Below, in pieces: positions 25,498-32,838 of a stretch of 64,000 nt of DNA. Both the position numbers and the translations under genes were made by a program. The number at the start of each line of letters is the position of its first letter. Position 1 is the first letter of the stretch. This DNA is from an uncultured Lachnospiraceae bacterium (GTDB lineage: Bacteria; Bacillota; Clostridia; Lachnospirales; Lachnospiraceae), in contig CAKRAK010000010.1 of NCBI GenBank assembly GCA_934294885.1, positions 25,368 to 89,367 of the forward strand, written 5' to 3'. Under the pieces are notes generated by a model. It saw only the letters and a list, made by a program, of their open reading frames with translations, had not been told where the DNA came from and ran no database searches.

Positions 25498-25504
25498 ATA
25501 TAAT
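25476..25504 (+). promoter_or_regulatory. Consensus promoter embedded in the terminator
   Basis: Perfect TTGACA at 25476-25481, a 17-base spacer and perfect TATAAT at 25499-25504. The -35 box occupies the loop of the upstream terminator, and the -10 box follows its T-tract. It should drive the symporter gene with a leader of about 320 bases that contains structured repeat copy 2. Confidence 0.8.
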
Positions 25505-25571
25505 TCGCTTTATGAAGTTAAAGCGTCGCAACTTAAAAGCGTTAAATGCAAAAATTGCTTCGCAATTACAG

Positions 25572-25585
25572 AACTAAAATTAAGT
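25572..25585 (+). repeat. 14-bp direct repeat, left flank of element copy 2
   Basis: AACTAAAATTAAGT, identical to 25801-25814. Each copy lies exactly six bases outside the outer stem of the element, as a target-site duplication would. Confidence 0.75.
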
Positions 25586-25800
25586 AGTTGATTGCGAAAC
25601 GCTCAGTAACCTATATTGTTTTGTGTAAATTAAATAATATATATAAGCAGGCTCTTGTAGCACACCGGTACTTAACGAGGGAAAGCGTCAGCGCATCCCA
25701 AGTTTAGTACCGCTGTGTGCGGATGAAGCGCAAGCGTGCCTGCGTTATATATATTAAATTTACACAAACTATAAAGAGAAAAAGCGTTTCGCAAATATCT
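25586..25800 (+). repeat. Structured intergenic repeat element, copy 2 (leader of the symporter gene)
   Basis: 215 bases with the same architecture as copy 1. The outer stem TTGCGAAACGCT (25592-25603) pairs with AGCGTTTCGCAA (25783-25794). The middle stem TTTGTGTAAATT pairs with AATTTACACAAA. GCAGGC/GCCTGC closes the core, and GCACAC/GTGTGC anchors the inner hairpin. The outer sequence differs wholly from copy 1 yet still pairs. It is bounded by identical 14-base direct repeats and ends 31 bases before the ATG at 25832. Confidence 0.88.
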
Positions 25801-25814
25801 AACTAAAATTAAGT
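25801..25814 (+). repeat. 14-bp direct repeat, right flank of element copy 2
   Basis: AACTAAAATTAAGT, identical to 25572-25585. It lies between the element and the ribosome-binding site of the symporter gene. Confidence 0.75.
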
Positions 25815-25831
25815 GTTAAGAGGAGAGAGAA

Positions 25832-27418
25832 ATGGAAACTTCAGGAATTATTTTATGTGTTGTTTTGCTGGTTATTTTCTTTTCTGTGATGATTGGAGTT
25901 GGAATCTACACAAGAAAGAATGCAACCGATGTTAATGGATTTGTATTGGGAGGACGTTCGGTTGGTCCGTGGTTAACTGCCTTTGCCTTTGGTACATCTT
26001 ATTTTTCAGCGGTTATTTTTGTAGGCTATGCAGGACAGTTTGGCTGGAATTTTGGTATGTCTGCAACCTGGGCAGGTCTTGGAAATGCCTTTATCGGTTC
26101 GTTATTGGCATGGAATGTTTTGGGACGTAGAACAAGGGTAATGACCCAGCAGCTTGATGCAAAAACAATGCCGGATTTCTTTGGAAAAAGATTTCTGTCT
26201 ACCCCACTTAAGGTAGCGGCATCGGTTATCGTATTCATATTCCTGATTCCTTATACAGCATCTTTATACAATGGATTATCCAGTCTGTTTGGAATTGCCT
26301 TTTCCATTCCTTATTGGGTTATTATTGTAGGAATGGCTGTACTTACCGGTTTTTATGTAATTTTTGGTGGATATATGGCTACAGCCATTAATGATTTTAT
26401 TCAGGGAATCATTATGTTATTTGGTATTTGTGCAGTAATTGGTGCGGTGCTTCATAATAACGGAGGTTTGTTGGTGGCAACGAAAGCATTGGCTTCCGTT
26501 GAAGGAGACGCAGGATGGCAGGGTGCTTATTCTTCCTTCTTCGGTCCGGATCCTTTGGCACTGTTATTTGTTGTTATTTTAACTTCTCTCGGTACATGGG
26601 GACTTCCACAGATGGTAGGTAAGTTCTATGCGATTAAGAGTGAAAATGATATTAAAAAGGGAACCATCATATCCACTATTTTTGCAATTGTTGTAGCCGG
26701 AGGCTGTTATTTCTTAGGCGGTTTCGGACGTCTTTACGATGTGGTACTTAACAAATCAACAGGAAAGCCATTGTTTGATACAATCGTTCCCACAATGCTT
26801 TCTACATTGCCATCGGTAATTATTGCCATCGTAATTGTGCTTGTGTTGTCTGCTTCTATGTCAACCCTTTCTTCTCTGGTTTTGACCTCTAGTTCAACCT
26901 TTACCCTGGATGTGATCAAACCGGCTGCAAAGAAGGAAATCACAGATAAGCAGCAGGTTACGATTATGAGAGTATTTATCGTATTCTTTATATTTGTTTC
27001 AGCAGTAATCGCTATTATTAAGGATGCACATCCGGAGGTTACATTTATTGCCCAGATGATGGGTGTTTCCTGGGGTGCATTGGCAGGTGCATTTTTGGCA
27101 CCGTTTTTGTATGGATTATACTGGAAGGGTGTAACAAAAGCAGCAACAGCCCTATGCTTTATCTGGGGTTGCGGAATTGCTGTTGTCCAGATGATAATTA
27201 CACTTGGCGGAGTGGATACTTCAGGCTGGGGAACCGTGCTTTCTTACATCTTCCGTTCTTCTATTAATTCCGGTGTGGTTGCTATGGTCGGTGGATTGAT
27301 TATTGTTCCGATTATCAGTCTGTTTACGAAAAAAATGGATGGAAGCTATGTAGACGGAATCTTCTCATGTTATGACCAGACGGTAACGGTTCATAAAACA
27401 AAGTCCTTAGAGGAGTAA
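25832..27418 (+). CDS. Sodium:solute symporter (SSS family)
   Basis: A 528-residue integral membrane transporter of the SSSF/PutP type with about 13 helices. Recognisable segments are FVLGGRSVGPWLTAFAFGTSYFSAV near residues 35-60, AINDFIQGIIM, the SASMSTLSSLVLTSSSTFTLDV region in the second half, and GVSWGALAGAFLAPFLYGLYW. It uses a sodium gradient to import a small solute; the substrate cannot be read from sequence. GAGGAGAG precedes the ATG. It is monocistronic, with its own promoter and terminator, and its leader carries structured repeat copy 2. Confidence 0.93.
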   Translation: METSGIILCVVLLVIFFSVMIGVGIYTRKNATDVNGFVLGGRSVGPWLTAFAFGTSYFSAVIFVGYAGQFGWNFGMSATWAGLGNAFIGSLLAWNVLGRRTRVMTQQLDAKTMPDFFGKRFLSTPLKVAASVIVFIFLIPYTASLYNGLSSLFGIAFSIPYWVIIVGMAVLTGFYVIFGGYMATAINDFIQGIIMLFGICAVIGAVLHNNGGLLVATKALASVEGDAGWQGAYSSFFGPDPLALLFVVILTSLGTWGLPQMVGKFYAIKSENDIKKGTIISTIFAIVVAGGCYFLGGFGRLYDVVLNKSTGKPLFDTIVPTMLSTLPSVIIAIVIVLVLSASMSTLSSLVLTSSSTFTLDVIKPAAKKEITDKQQVTIMRVFIVFFIFVSAVIAIIKDAHPEVTFIAQMMGVSWGALAGAFLAPFLYGLYWKGVTKAATALCFIWGCGIAVVQMIITLGGVDTSGWGTVLSYIFRSSINSGVVAMVGGLIIVPIISLFTKKMDGSYVDGIFSCYDQTVTVHKTKSLEE

Positions 27419-27463
27419 GAGCTTTCGGACTATCTGAAAATCAAATGATTAGATTGTAACATA

Positions 27464-27516
27464 AAATCCCCCTTAAGCAAGGTCAGGTTTTGCCCTGCCT
27501 GTCTAAGGGGGATTTG
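27464..27516 (+). terminator. Long rho-independent terminator after the symporter gene
   Basis: AAATCCCCCTTA pairs with TAAGGGGGATTT, with an internal AGG...CCT region in the loop. A short T-poor tail follows, but the stem is very strong. Confidence 0.8.
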
Positions 27517-27610
27517 TAATATGCAAATACAGGGGCATAAAAAACAGTTTCGAAAATATAATAATTGTGGTATGATAAAAAACGTGAGCGATAAATAAAG
27601 GAGTTTTTTT

Positions 27611-28120
27611 ATGTTTAAAAAATATTTGATTGTGTTTTTCATATCCATGGTACCTTTGATAGAGCTTCGAGGTGCTATACCTGTGGCATTATCTCCGGCG
27701 GACATGACATTTTTTAAGGTATTTCAGGGCATGGGGCTTCCCCTTGTTCCGGCATATATTACTTGTATTATAGGGAATATGGTTCCGGTTCCTTTTATTT
27801 TTCTGTTCGCCAGAAGAGTTTTAGAATGGGGTGCAGGAAAACCGGTAATCGGTAAATTTTTTACATGGTGTCTTGAAAAGGGACATAAAGGCGGCGAGAA
27901 ATTGCAGTCAACAGCAGGAAGAGGTCTGTTTGTTGCATTGTTACTGTTTGTGGGAATTCCTCTTCCGGGAACCGGTGCATGGACGGGAACTCTGGCTGCA
28001 AGTATTTTGGATATGGATTTTAAATCCAGCGTAACCGCGGTGTTGTTGGGTGTCCTGCTTGCCGGAATCATTATGGGTCTTGTCAGTGCAGGATTATTTG
28101 CCGGTTTGGGTGCGCTTTGA
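27611..28120 (+). CDS. Small multidrug export protein (COG2426 type)
   Basis: A 169-residue membrane protein with about four to five helices. It starts KYLIVFFISMVPLIELRGAIPVAL, which is characteristic of the COG2426 small multidrug export family, and has FVGIPLPGTGAWTGTLAA in the middle. Family proteins are predicted exporters, but the substrate and mechanism are poorly known. AAAGGAG precedes the ATG. The CorA gene follows 81 bases later in the same direction. Confidence 0.87.
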   Translation: MFKKYLIVFFISMVPLIELRGAIPVALSPADMTFFKVFQGMGLPLVPAYITCIIGNMVPVPFIFLFARRVLEWGAGKPVIGKFFTWCLEKGHKGGEKLQSTAGRGLFVALLLFVGIPLPGTGAWTGTLAASILDMDFKSSVTAVLLGVLLAGIIMGLVSAGLFAGLGAL

Positions 28121-28201
28121 TGGTCTGTCGTAGGTAATATTATTTCAAAAAATATGGATGCTTTACTGCATATATAGAAATCAGAAAAGGAGGCATGAAG
28201 A

Positions 28202-29143
28202 ATGATTAAGATTTATCGTACAGAAAATGGAAAAATTGGAGAAGAGCATGCCTTTGATCCCGGTTCGTGGATTCAGCTCACGGATCCCAGCTCCGATGAG
28301 ATTGAGTTGATTTCAAAACGATTCGAAATTGATATTGCCGATGTTCGTGCCGCTATGGATGCGGATGAAAGTTCCCGTGTGGAGATAGAAGATGATTATA
28401 CACTGATCCTGATTGATATTCCGGTAGTTGAGATTCGTAATGACCAGAAAGCATATACGGCGATTCCTTTGGGTATTTTGTTGTTAGATGATTTTTTGAT
28501 TACAATTTGTGCAGAAGAGACACCGGTACTTCAGTATTTTGTTAATTCTACGGTTCGGGAGTTCAGTACCAAAAAACAGATGCGTTTTATTTATCAGATT
28601 CTGTACCGTGCCTGTATGTGTTACCAGTTGTATCTGCGTACCATTGACAGCAAGCGGACAGAGATAGAGGAAAGAGCACAGGATGACATGAAGGAAGCGG
28701 ATTTGGTTACGCTTCATGAATTAGAGTCCAATCTTGTATATTTTGCGACTTCATTACGTGCAAATGGGGCGGTCATTGATCGTCTTTCCCGATATAGCAG
28801 AGTGCGGCAGTTCCCGGAGGACAAGGACTTATTAGATGATGTCAAGGTGGAGAATGGACAGGCGATAGAGATGACATTTATTTATCGTGATATCATTCAT
28901 GGTACCAGAGAGCTGCTATCGAATATTATTGATATCCGGTTGAATAACGTTATGAAATATCTTGCGGCGATTACCATTGTTATGGCGATTCCCAACATTG
29001 TTTCCGGTTTTTATGGTATGAATGTGAATTCTAACTGGGTGCCTCTTTATAACACACCATTGGGATTTGGAATTATTGTTTTCCTGACTGTCATCGTATG
29101 TATTGTGGTACTTGCAGTGCTTAGAAAAAAGAAATTCTTATAA
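28202..29143 (+). CDS. corA: CorA-family magnesium/divalent cation channel
   Basis: A 313-residue protein with a large cytoplasmic N-terminal domain and two C-terminal membrane helices. The signature YGMNV at the end of the first helix (around residue 272) forms the selectivity loop, and the basic tail ends VLRKKKFL. These features define CorA/MIT family pentamers for Mg2+, and sometimes Co2+ or Zn2+, transport. AAAGGAGG lies upstream of the ATG. A bidirectional terminator separates it from the convergent cyclophilin gene. Confidence 0.93.
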   Translation: MIKIYRTENGKIGEEHAFDPGSWIQLTDPSSDEIELISKRFEIDIADVRAAMDADESSRVEIEDDYTLILIDIPVVEIRNDQKAYTAIPLGILLLDDFLITICAEETPVLQYFVNSTVREFSTKKQMRFIYQILYRACMCYQLYLRTIDSKRTEIEERAQDDMKEADLVTLHELESNLVYFATSLRANGAVIDRLSRYSRVRQFPEDKDLLDDVKVENGQAIEMTFIYRDIIHGTRELLSNIIDIRLNNVMKYLAAITIVMAIPNIVSGFYGMNVNSNWVPLYNTPLGFGIIVFLTVIVCIVVLAVLRKKKFL

Positions 29144-29145
29144 AA

Positions 29146-29179
29146 AGAAAGCCTCGCCTTTTTGCGGCGGGGCTTTCTT
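29146..29179. terminator. Bidirectional terminator between corA and the cyclophilin gene
   Basis: AAAGCC...GGCTTT pairing with an inner CGCC/GGCG stem, with A-rich sequence on one side and T-rich on the other, so it can serve both convergent genes. Confidence 0.85.
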
Positions 29180-29206
29180 GCTGTCAAAATCAAATAATTA
29201 TGTTGA

Positions 29207-29725
29207 TTAGCACTTCTCAGGTTCCGGATAGTCAACACCCTGAGTATCAACTGTCATAGAAGCAATCTTTTGCTCTTCTAATGGCTTGTCATAATAATCT
29301 GTCTGAACACAGGCAATCTTATCAACGATATCAAGTCCCTCGATTACCTTTCCGAATGCAGCATATTCTCCGTCTAAATGTGGAGAAGTTTTGTGCATGA
29401 TAAAAATCTGTGAACCCGCAGAGTTTGGCATCATGGAACGAGCCATAGAAAGAACTCCCGGTGTATGCTTTAAGTTGTTTTCAAATCCGTTGTTGGAAAA
29501 TTCTCCTCTGATGCTGTAACCCGGACCACCCATGCCGGTTCCTTCCGGACATCCGCCCTGAATCATAAAGCCTTTGATTACACGGTGGAAGATCAATCCG
29601 TCATAAAATCCCTTCTTTACAAGGGAAATAAAGTTATTTACTGTATTTGGTGCGATGTCAGGATACAACTCTGCCTTCATTACATCACCGTTTTCCATTG
29701 TGATCGTTACGATTGGATTTGCCAT
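29207..29725 (-). CDS. Cyclophilin-type peptidyl-prolyl isomerase
   Basis: Cytoplasmic PPIase that catalyses proline cis-trans isomerisation. The 172-residue single domain has the active-site block FHRVIKGFMIQGG, MPNSAGSQIFI, and a short C-terminal extension ending YPEPEKC. No signal peptide is present. AAAGGAGA precedes the ATG at 29725. It is transcribed convergently with corA and divergently from the FHA gene. Its leader contains structured repeat copy 3. Confidence 0.95.
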   Translation of the reverse strand: MANPIVTITMENGDVMKAELYPDIAPNTVNNFISLVKKGFYDGLIFHRVIKGFMIQGGCPEGTGMGGPGYSIRGEFSNNGFENNLKHTPGVLSMARSMMPNSAGSQIFIMHKTSPHLDGEYAAFGKVIEGLDIVDKIACVQTDYYDKPLEEQKIASMTVDTQGVDYPEPEKC

Positions 29726-29759
29726 AATAATCTCCTTTTCTATATTTAAAATACAAACC

Positions 29760-29975
29760 GGTAATTGCGAAACGCTTTTTCCCTTTTCGATTTGTGCAAA
29801 TTGAATATGGATATATCGCAGGCACGCTTGCGCTTCATCCGCACACAGCGGTACTAAACTCGGAATGCGCTAACGCTTTTCCTCGTTAAGTACCGGTGTG
29901 CTACAAGAGCCTGCTTATATATCATATTAAATTTTGCACAATTGATATGGTTTGTCGGGCGTTTCGCAGTGACCA
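29760..29975 (-). repeat. Structured intergenic repeat element, copy 3 (leader of the cyclophilin gene)
   Basis: The same nested element read on the minus strand: outer stem TGCGAAACGC / GCGTTTCGCA (plus-strand arms 29766-29775 and 29959-29968), a middle stem anchored by GTGCAAA/TTTGCAC, the GCAGGC/GCCTGC clamp, and the GCACAC/GTGTGC hairpin. A GGG:CCC pair in copies 1 and 2 is GGA:TCC here, a compensated change. It ends about 40 bases before the cyclophilin ATG and has the same orientation relative to the gene as the other copies. Confidence 0.88.
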
Positions 29976-30001
29976 ACTTAAAATATAAAAATTATTTTAA
30001 C

Positions 30002-30030
30002 ATTATAAGGGGGTGGTTGCAAGTTTGAAA
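30002..30030 (-). promoter_or_regulatory. Probable promoter of the cyclophilin gene
   Basis: On the minus strand, TTTCAA (30030-30025), a 17-base spacer and a perfect TATAAT (30007-30002). Transcription from about 29995 would include all of element copy 3 in the leader. Confidence 0.55.
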
Positions 30031-30173
30031 TAGGGGGGGCTTCATACATAATTCATAATAGTTCATAAAAATTTAATGATATTTTATGGTTATTTAATTG
30101 AAATAAGTATTGCAATTTTGTAAAATGTGTATAGAGAGCTCTTAAAAATCTTATCAATTCTTGTCTAATTTAC

Positions 30174-30202
30174 TTGCGTATCCCCTTGGAATCAACTATA
30201 AT
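30174..30202 (+). promoter_or_regulatory. Promoter of the FHA-protein gene
   Basis: TTGCGT at 30174-30179, a 17-base spacer, perfect TATAAT at 30197-30202. It leads the phosphosignalling cluster. Confidence 0.75.
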
Positions 30203-30256
30203 GTTAGTAAGTGTGTTTTATACGAGCGAAAGTATAGATGTAAAGGGGTGTTATGA

Positions 30257-31909
30257 ATGAAAAAAGTAAGTTTCAGATTAAGAAATTTTGATAAAGAACA
30301 GTTTCTTACATATAACATTGATAACGAAGCTGATTTAGATGAAGATGTACTTAACTTTTTAGAGGACGAGGAACCGGAAGGGATTGTTCCTGTTATTTTT
30401 GATGACAGTGAGGAAGAGTATGATACATTTTCCTATGATATAACAGATAAGATTCATCTGGCTGATCTGTCGAATCAGGAAGTGAATGCAGAGATGGTTC
30501 TTATGGTAATGCGTGGCATTGTGATTTCATTAACGAATATGGCAGAATACCGTATTCCGCTTTCCTATCTTGTCTTGCATCGGAATTATGTTTATATCGA
30601 TTCTGATTACAAGGTAGAGTTTATTTGTATTCCGCTAGAGGATATGGATGAAGACGCGGATATTGCAGGATTCTTAAGAGGTGTTGTTTCTAACATTCGG
30701 TTTGACGGCTCGGAGAACGGAGATTACGTTGCGAAGCTGTTAACCTGCATTAATAATGCAGCTACATTCAAGTTACACAATCTGTTGGATTTGATTGAAG
30801 AGCTGATGGACGATTATGGAATTGCAATTCCGGATGATAATGAGACCGGTATCTATGTTGACTATCAGGAGGTAGAGGAATTAGAGGAAGCAGCAGCCGT
30901 GGAAGAGAATGAAGAAGAGGAAGCTGTGTTGGATGAGACTACTGTTTTGTCTGAAGGAGATGCTGACACAAAGAAAGCTGATACGGATGAAGCAGAGTCG
31001 GAGGAATCGGATACAGAGGAATCAGATACAGAAGAAACCTCTGATGTGCCGGAGGAAGAATCAGTATCTGAAGAGGAGTCGGAAGAAGAAGGAGATATCC
31101 CGGAAGAGCCTGTTTCTGAAGAAATTGAGCAGCCGGAAGAGATTTCTTCGGATGAGGAAGAAGCTCTGGCAGATATAGATGATGGACAAGGTGTAGCAAA
31201 AGAGACCCTGAATGAAGCAAAGGAATTAATTGACAGAATTAAACAACAGGTGTTGGAAGAGAAGGAGAACAAGAAGGCTCAAAAAGAAGCGGAGAAGGAA
31301 GCCGTTGCAGAAGAGGACGATTCGAATCTACGAACTAAGAACGTAACCGGAGTTGTGATTCATGATGAATTAGATGACTATCTTGCAGAAAAAGAGCTGG
31401 AGGAAATGAGAGCGAATCGAGATGAAGCCGGCATTAAGATGAAAAAGAACATTAAGGTTAACAGAGCCAGCATCGTTAATACGATGGAAGAACAGGCTGC
31501 GGCAGCAGAGGAAGAACACTCTGCGGAAGAGGAAGAGGATGTTAGCGGTTCTATCTTAAGCCAGACCATTGGTGCCACCGGAATTTTAAGGGGGGCAGGA
31601 GCTGTTCCGAAAGCGAATCCTTATCTGATCCGTGTGAATACCGGAGAACGGGTAATGATTACAAAGCAGACCTTCAAAATTGGAAAGGCCAGCATGGGTG
31701 TTGACTACACAGTAAAGGGCAATGGCGCGGTAAGTCGTGTACATGCAGTTATTACAAATAAAGATGATGTATATTACATCAAGGACAACAAGTCTACAAA
31801 TCATACTTATGTGAATGGTAAGATTGTAGATGAGGGAAGAGAAGAGTTATTAACCCATGACAGCAAGATTATGTTAGGTGATGAAGAATTTATTTTCAAA
31901 CTTAGATAA
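30257..31909 (+). CDS. FHA-domain protein with DUF6382-like N-terminus
   Basis: A 550-residue cytoplasmic protein. The N-terminal region (about 1-185) resembles the DUF6382-type domain found next to Ser/Thr kinases in Lachnospiraceae. A very acidic, low-complexity Glu/Ser/Asp linker (about 200-330) and a charged helix follow. The C-terminus (about 455-550) is an FHA domain with FKIGKASMGVDY, SRVHAVI, and STNHTYVNGK, which binds phosphothreonine. The linker contains DETTVLSEG, a likely kinase target similar to the repeats in the 34869 protein. It heads the PP2C/kinase cluster. Confidence 0.88.
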   Translation: MKKVSFRLRNFDKEQFLTYNIDNEADLDEDVLNFLEDEEPEGIVPVIFDDSEEEYDTFSYDITDKIHLADLSNQEVNAEMVLMVMRGIVISLTNMAEYRIPLSYLVLHRNYVYIDSDYKVEFICIPLEDMDEDADIAGFLRGVVSNIRFDGSENGDYVAKLLTCINNAATFKLHNLLDLIEELMDDYGIAIPDDNETGIYVDYQEVEELEEAAAVEENEEEEAVLDETTVLSEGDADTKKADTDEAESEESDTEESDTEETSDVPEEESVSEEESEEEGDIPEEPVSEEIEQPEEISSDEEEALADIDDGQGVAKETLNEAKELIDRIKQQVLEEKENKKAQKEAEKEAVAEEDDSNLRTKNVTGVVIHDELDDYLAEKELEEMRANRDEAGIKMKKNIKVNRASIVNTMEEQAAAAEEEHSAEEEEDVSGSILSQTIGATGILRGAGAVPKANPYLIRVNTGERVMITKQTFKIGKASMGVDYTVKGNGAVSRVHAVITNKDDVYYIKDNKSTNHTYVNGKIVDEGREELLTHDSKIMLGDEEFIFKLR

Positions 31910-31920
31910 TATTTATGAAG

Positions 31921-31953
31921 AACGGGTTCCTGATGTAGGAATCCGTTTTTTCT
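31921..31953 (+). terminator. Hairpin terminator after the FHA gene
   Basis: AACGGGTTCCT pairs with AGGAATCCGTT around GATGT (one G-T pair), followed by TTTTTT. Another small perfect hairpin (GGCAAAT/ATTTGCC) lies at 31996-32011, ahead of the phosphatase gene. Confidence 0.85.
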
Positions 31954-32050
31954 ATAAAAGAGGCTGTTATGAGGGATGGTGCAGATTGTGTGTCGGGCAA
32001 ATTCATTTGCCTAATGTTAAGGAAATATTCCGGATAATAGGAGCATTTGT

Positions 32051-32824
32051 ATGGAGGCGTTTATATCTTATGGAACAAGCAAAGGAAGAGTGAAACGTGT
32101 GAATCAGGATTCCTTTGGGGTAAAGGTTGTAAATTCTCCCAGAGGGAAGGTAGCATTTGCAGTTATATGTGATGGTATGGGAGGCCTGGAGCACGGTGAA
32201 TTAGCCAGTAAAGAAGTGGTGATAGCATTTAATAACTGGTTTTCCCAGGATTTTGCCCGAATGGTATTTGAGGATTCTTTTCAACCGGAGCTGTTGTTTG
32301 AACAGTGGACGAATATAATCGAAAACATGAATTCCCGCATAGGAGAGTATGCAGACCGTCATGGTATGATGATGGGAACTACATTGTCTGTTGTTTTGAT
32401 TTATCGGAACCAATACTATATTGGACATGTAGGTGACAGTCGTATTTACAAACTGGATCATGAACTGTATCAGGTAACACAGGATCATTCCGTCGTTGCT
32501 CAGGAAGTGCGTATGGGACGGATGACAGAGGAAGAAGCAAAGCTGGATCCGAGAAGAAGTGTTTTGTTACAGTGTATTGGAGCATCTTCTGTTATTGAGC
32601 CCCAATTTGAGGTGGGACCGATTGTGGAAGATACGGTTTTTGTGTTGTGTTCCGATGGCTTTGTTCATTTTATCGAAGGGGAAGAACTGAAGGAGGCATT
32701 TTCTCCGGGAAAGATCGAGAACAAGGAACAGGGAAATCAAATCTGCGAGGATTGGATTCAAAAGGTTATCGCAAGAGGCGAGCGGGATAATATTACAGTT
32801 GTGTCTGTTGTTGTGACAGAATAA
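32051..32824 (+). CDS. PP2C-family Ser/Thr protein phosphatase
   Basis: A 257-residue metal-dependent phosphatase that should reverse the action of the adjacent kinase. Motifs in order: KGRVKRVNQDSF (metal-binding Asp), VICDGMGG, GHVGDSRIY, TQDHSVV, VLCSDGF and the final ERDNIT. No membrane segment. AGGAG lies eight bases before the ATG at 32051. The kinase gene follows after 14 bases. This phosphatase-kinase order is standard in Gram-positive bacteria (PrpC/PrkC), although the usual neighbours (rlmN, rsgA) are absent. Confidence 0.95.
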   Translation: MEAFISYGTSKGRVKRVNQDSFGVKVVNSPRGKVAFAVICDGMGGLEHGELASKEVVIAFNNWFSQDFARMVFEDSFQPELLFEQWTNIIENMNSRIGEYADRHGMMMGTTLSVVLIYRNQYYIGHVGDSRIYKLDHELYQVTQDHSVVAQEVRMGRMTEEEAKLDPRRSVLLQCIGASSVIEPQFEVGPIVEDTVFVLCSDGFVHFIEGEELKEAFSPGKIENKEQGNQICEDWIQKVIARGERDNITVVSVVVTE

Positions 32825-32838
32825 AAGGGGAGACGCAT

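Larger units (their letters stand above)
29976..30256. other. AT-rich divergent intergenic region between the cyclophilin and FHA genes
   Basis: Contains the minus-strand promoter at 30002-30030 and the plus-strand promoter at 30174-30202. Between them are two G runs (30009-30013 and 30033-30039) and an AT-rich stretch with short TTCATAA-like direct repeats near 30050-30067. TTAAAATA at 29978-29985 echoes 29746-29753 on the other side of the repeat element. I see no further gene. Confidence 0.6.

Noticed and set aside
30865..31272. Long Ser-rich minus-strand ORF opposite the FHA gene
   Set aside because: It is the antisense reading of the GAA/GAG-rich acidic linker; no ribosome site, and composition fully explained by the sense codons.
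31878..32093. 71-codon ORF between the FHA and PP2C genes
   Set aside because: It starts inside the FHA gene, spans a terminator hairpin and overlaps the PP2C start in another frame.
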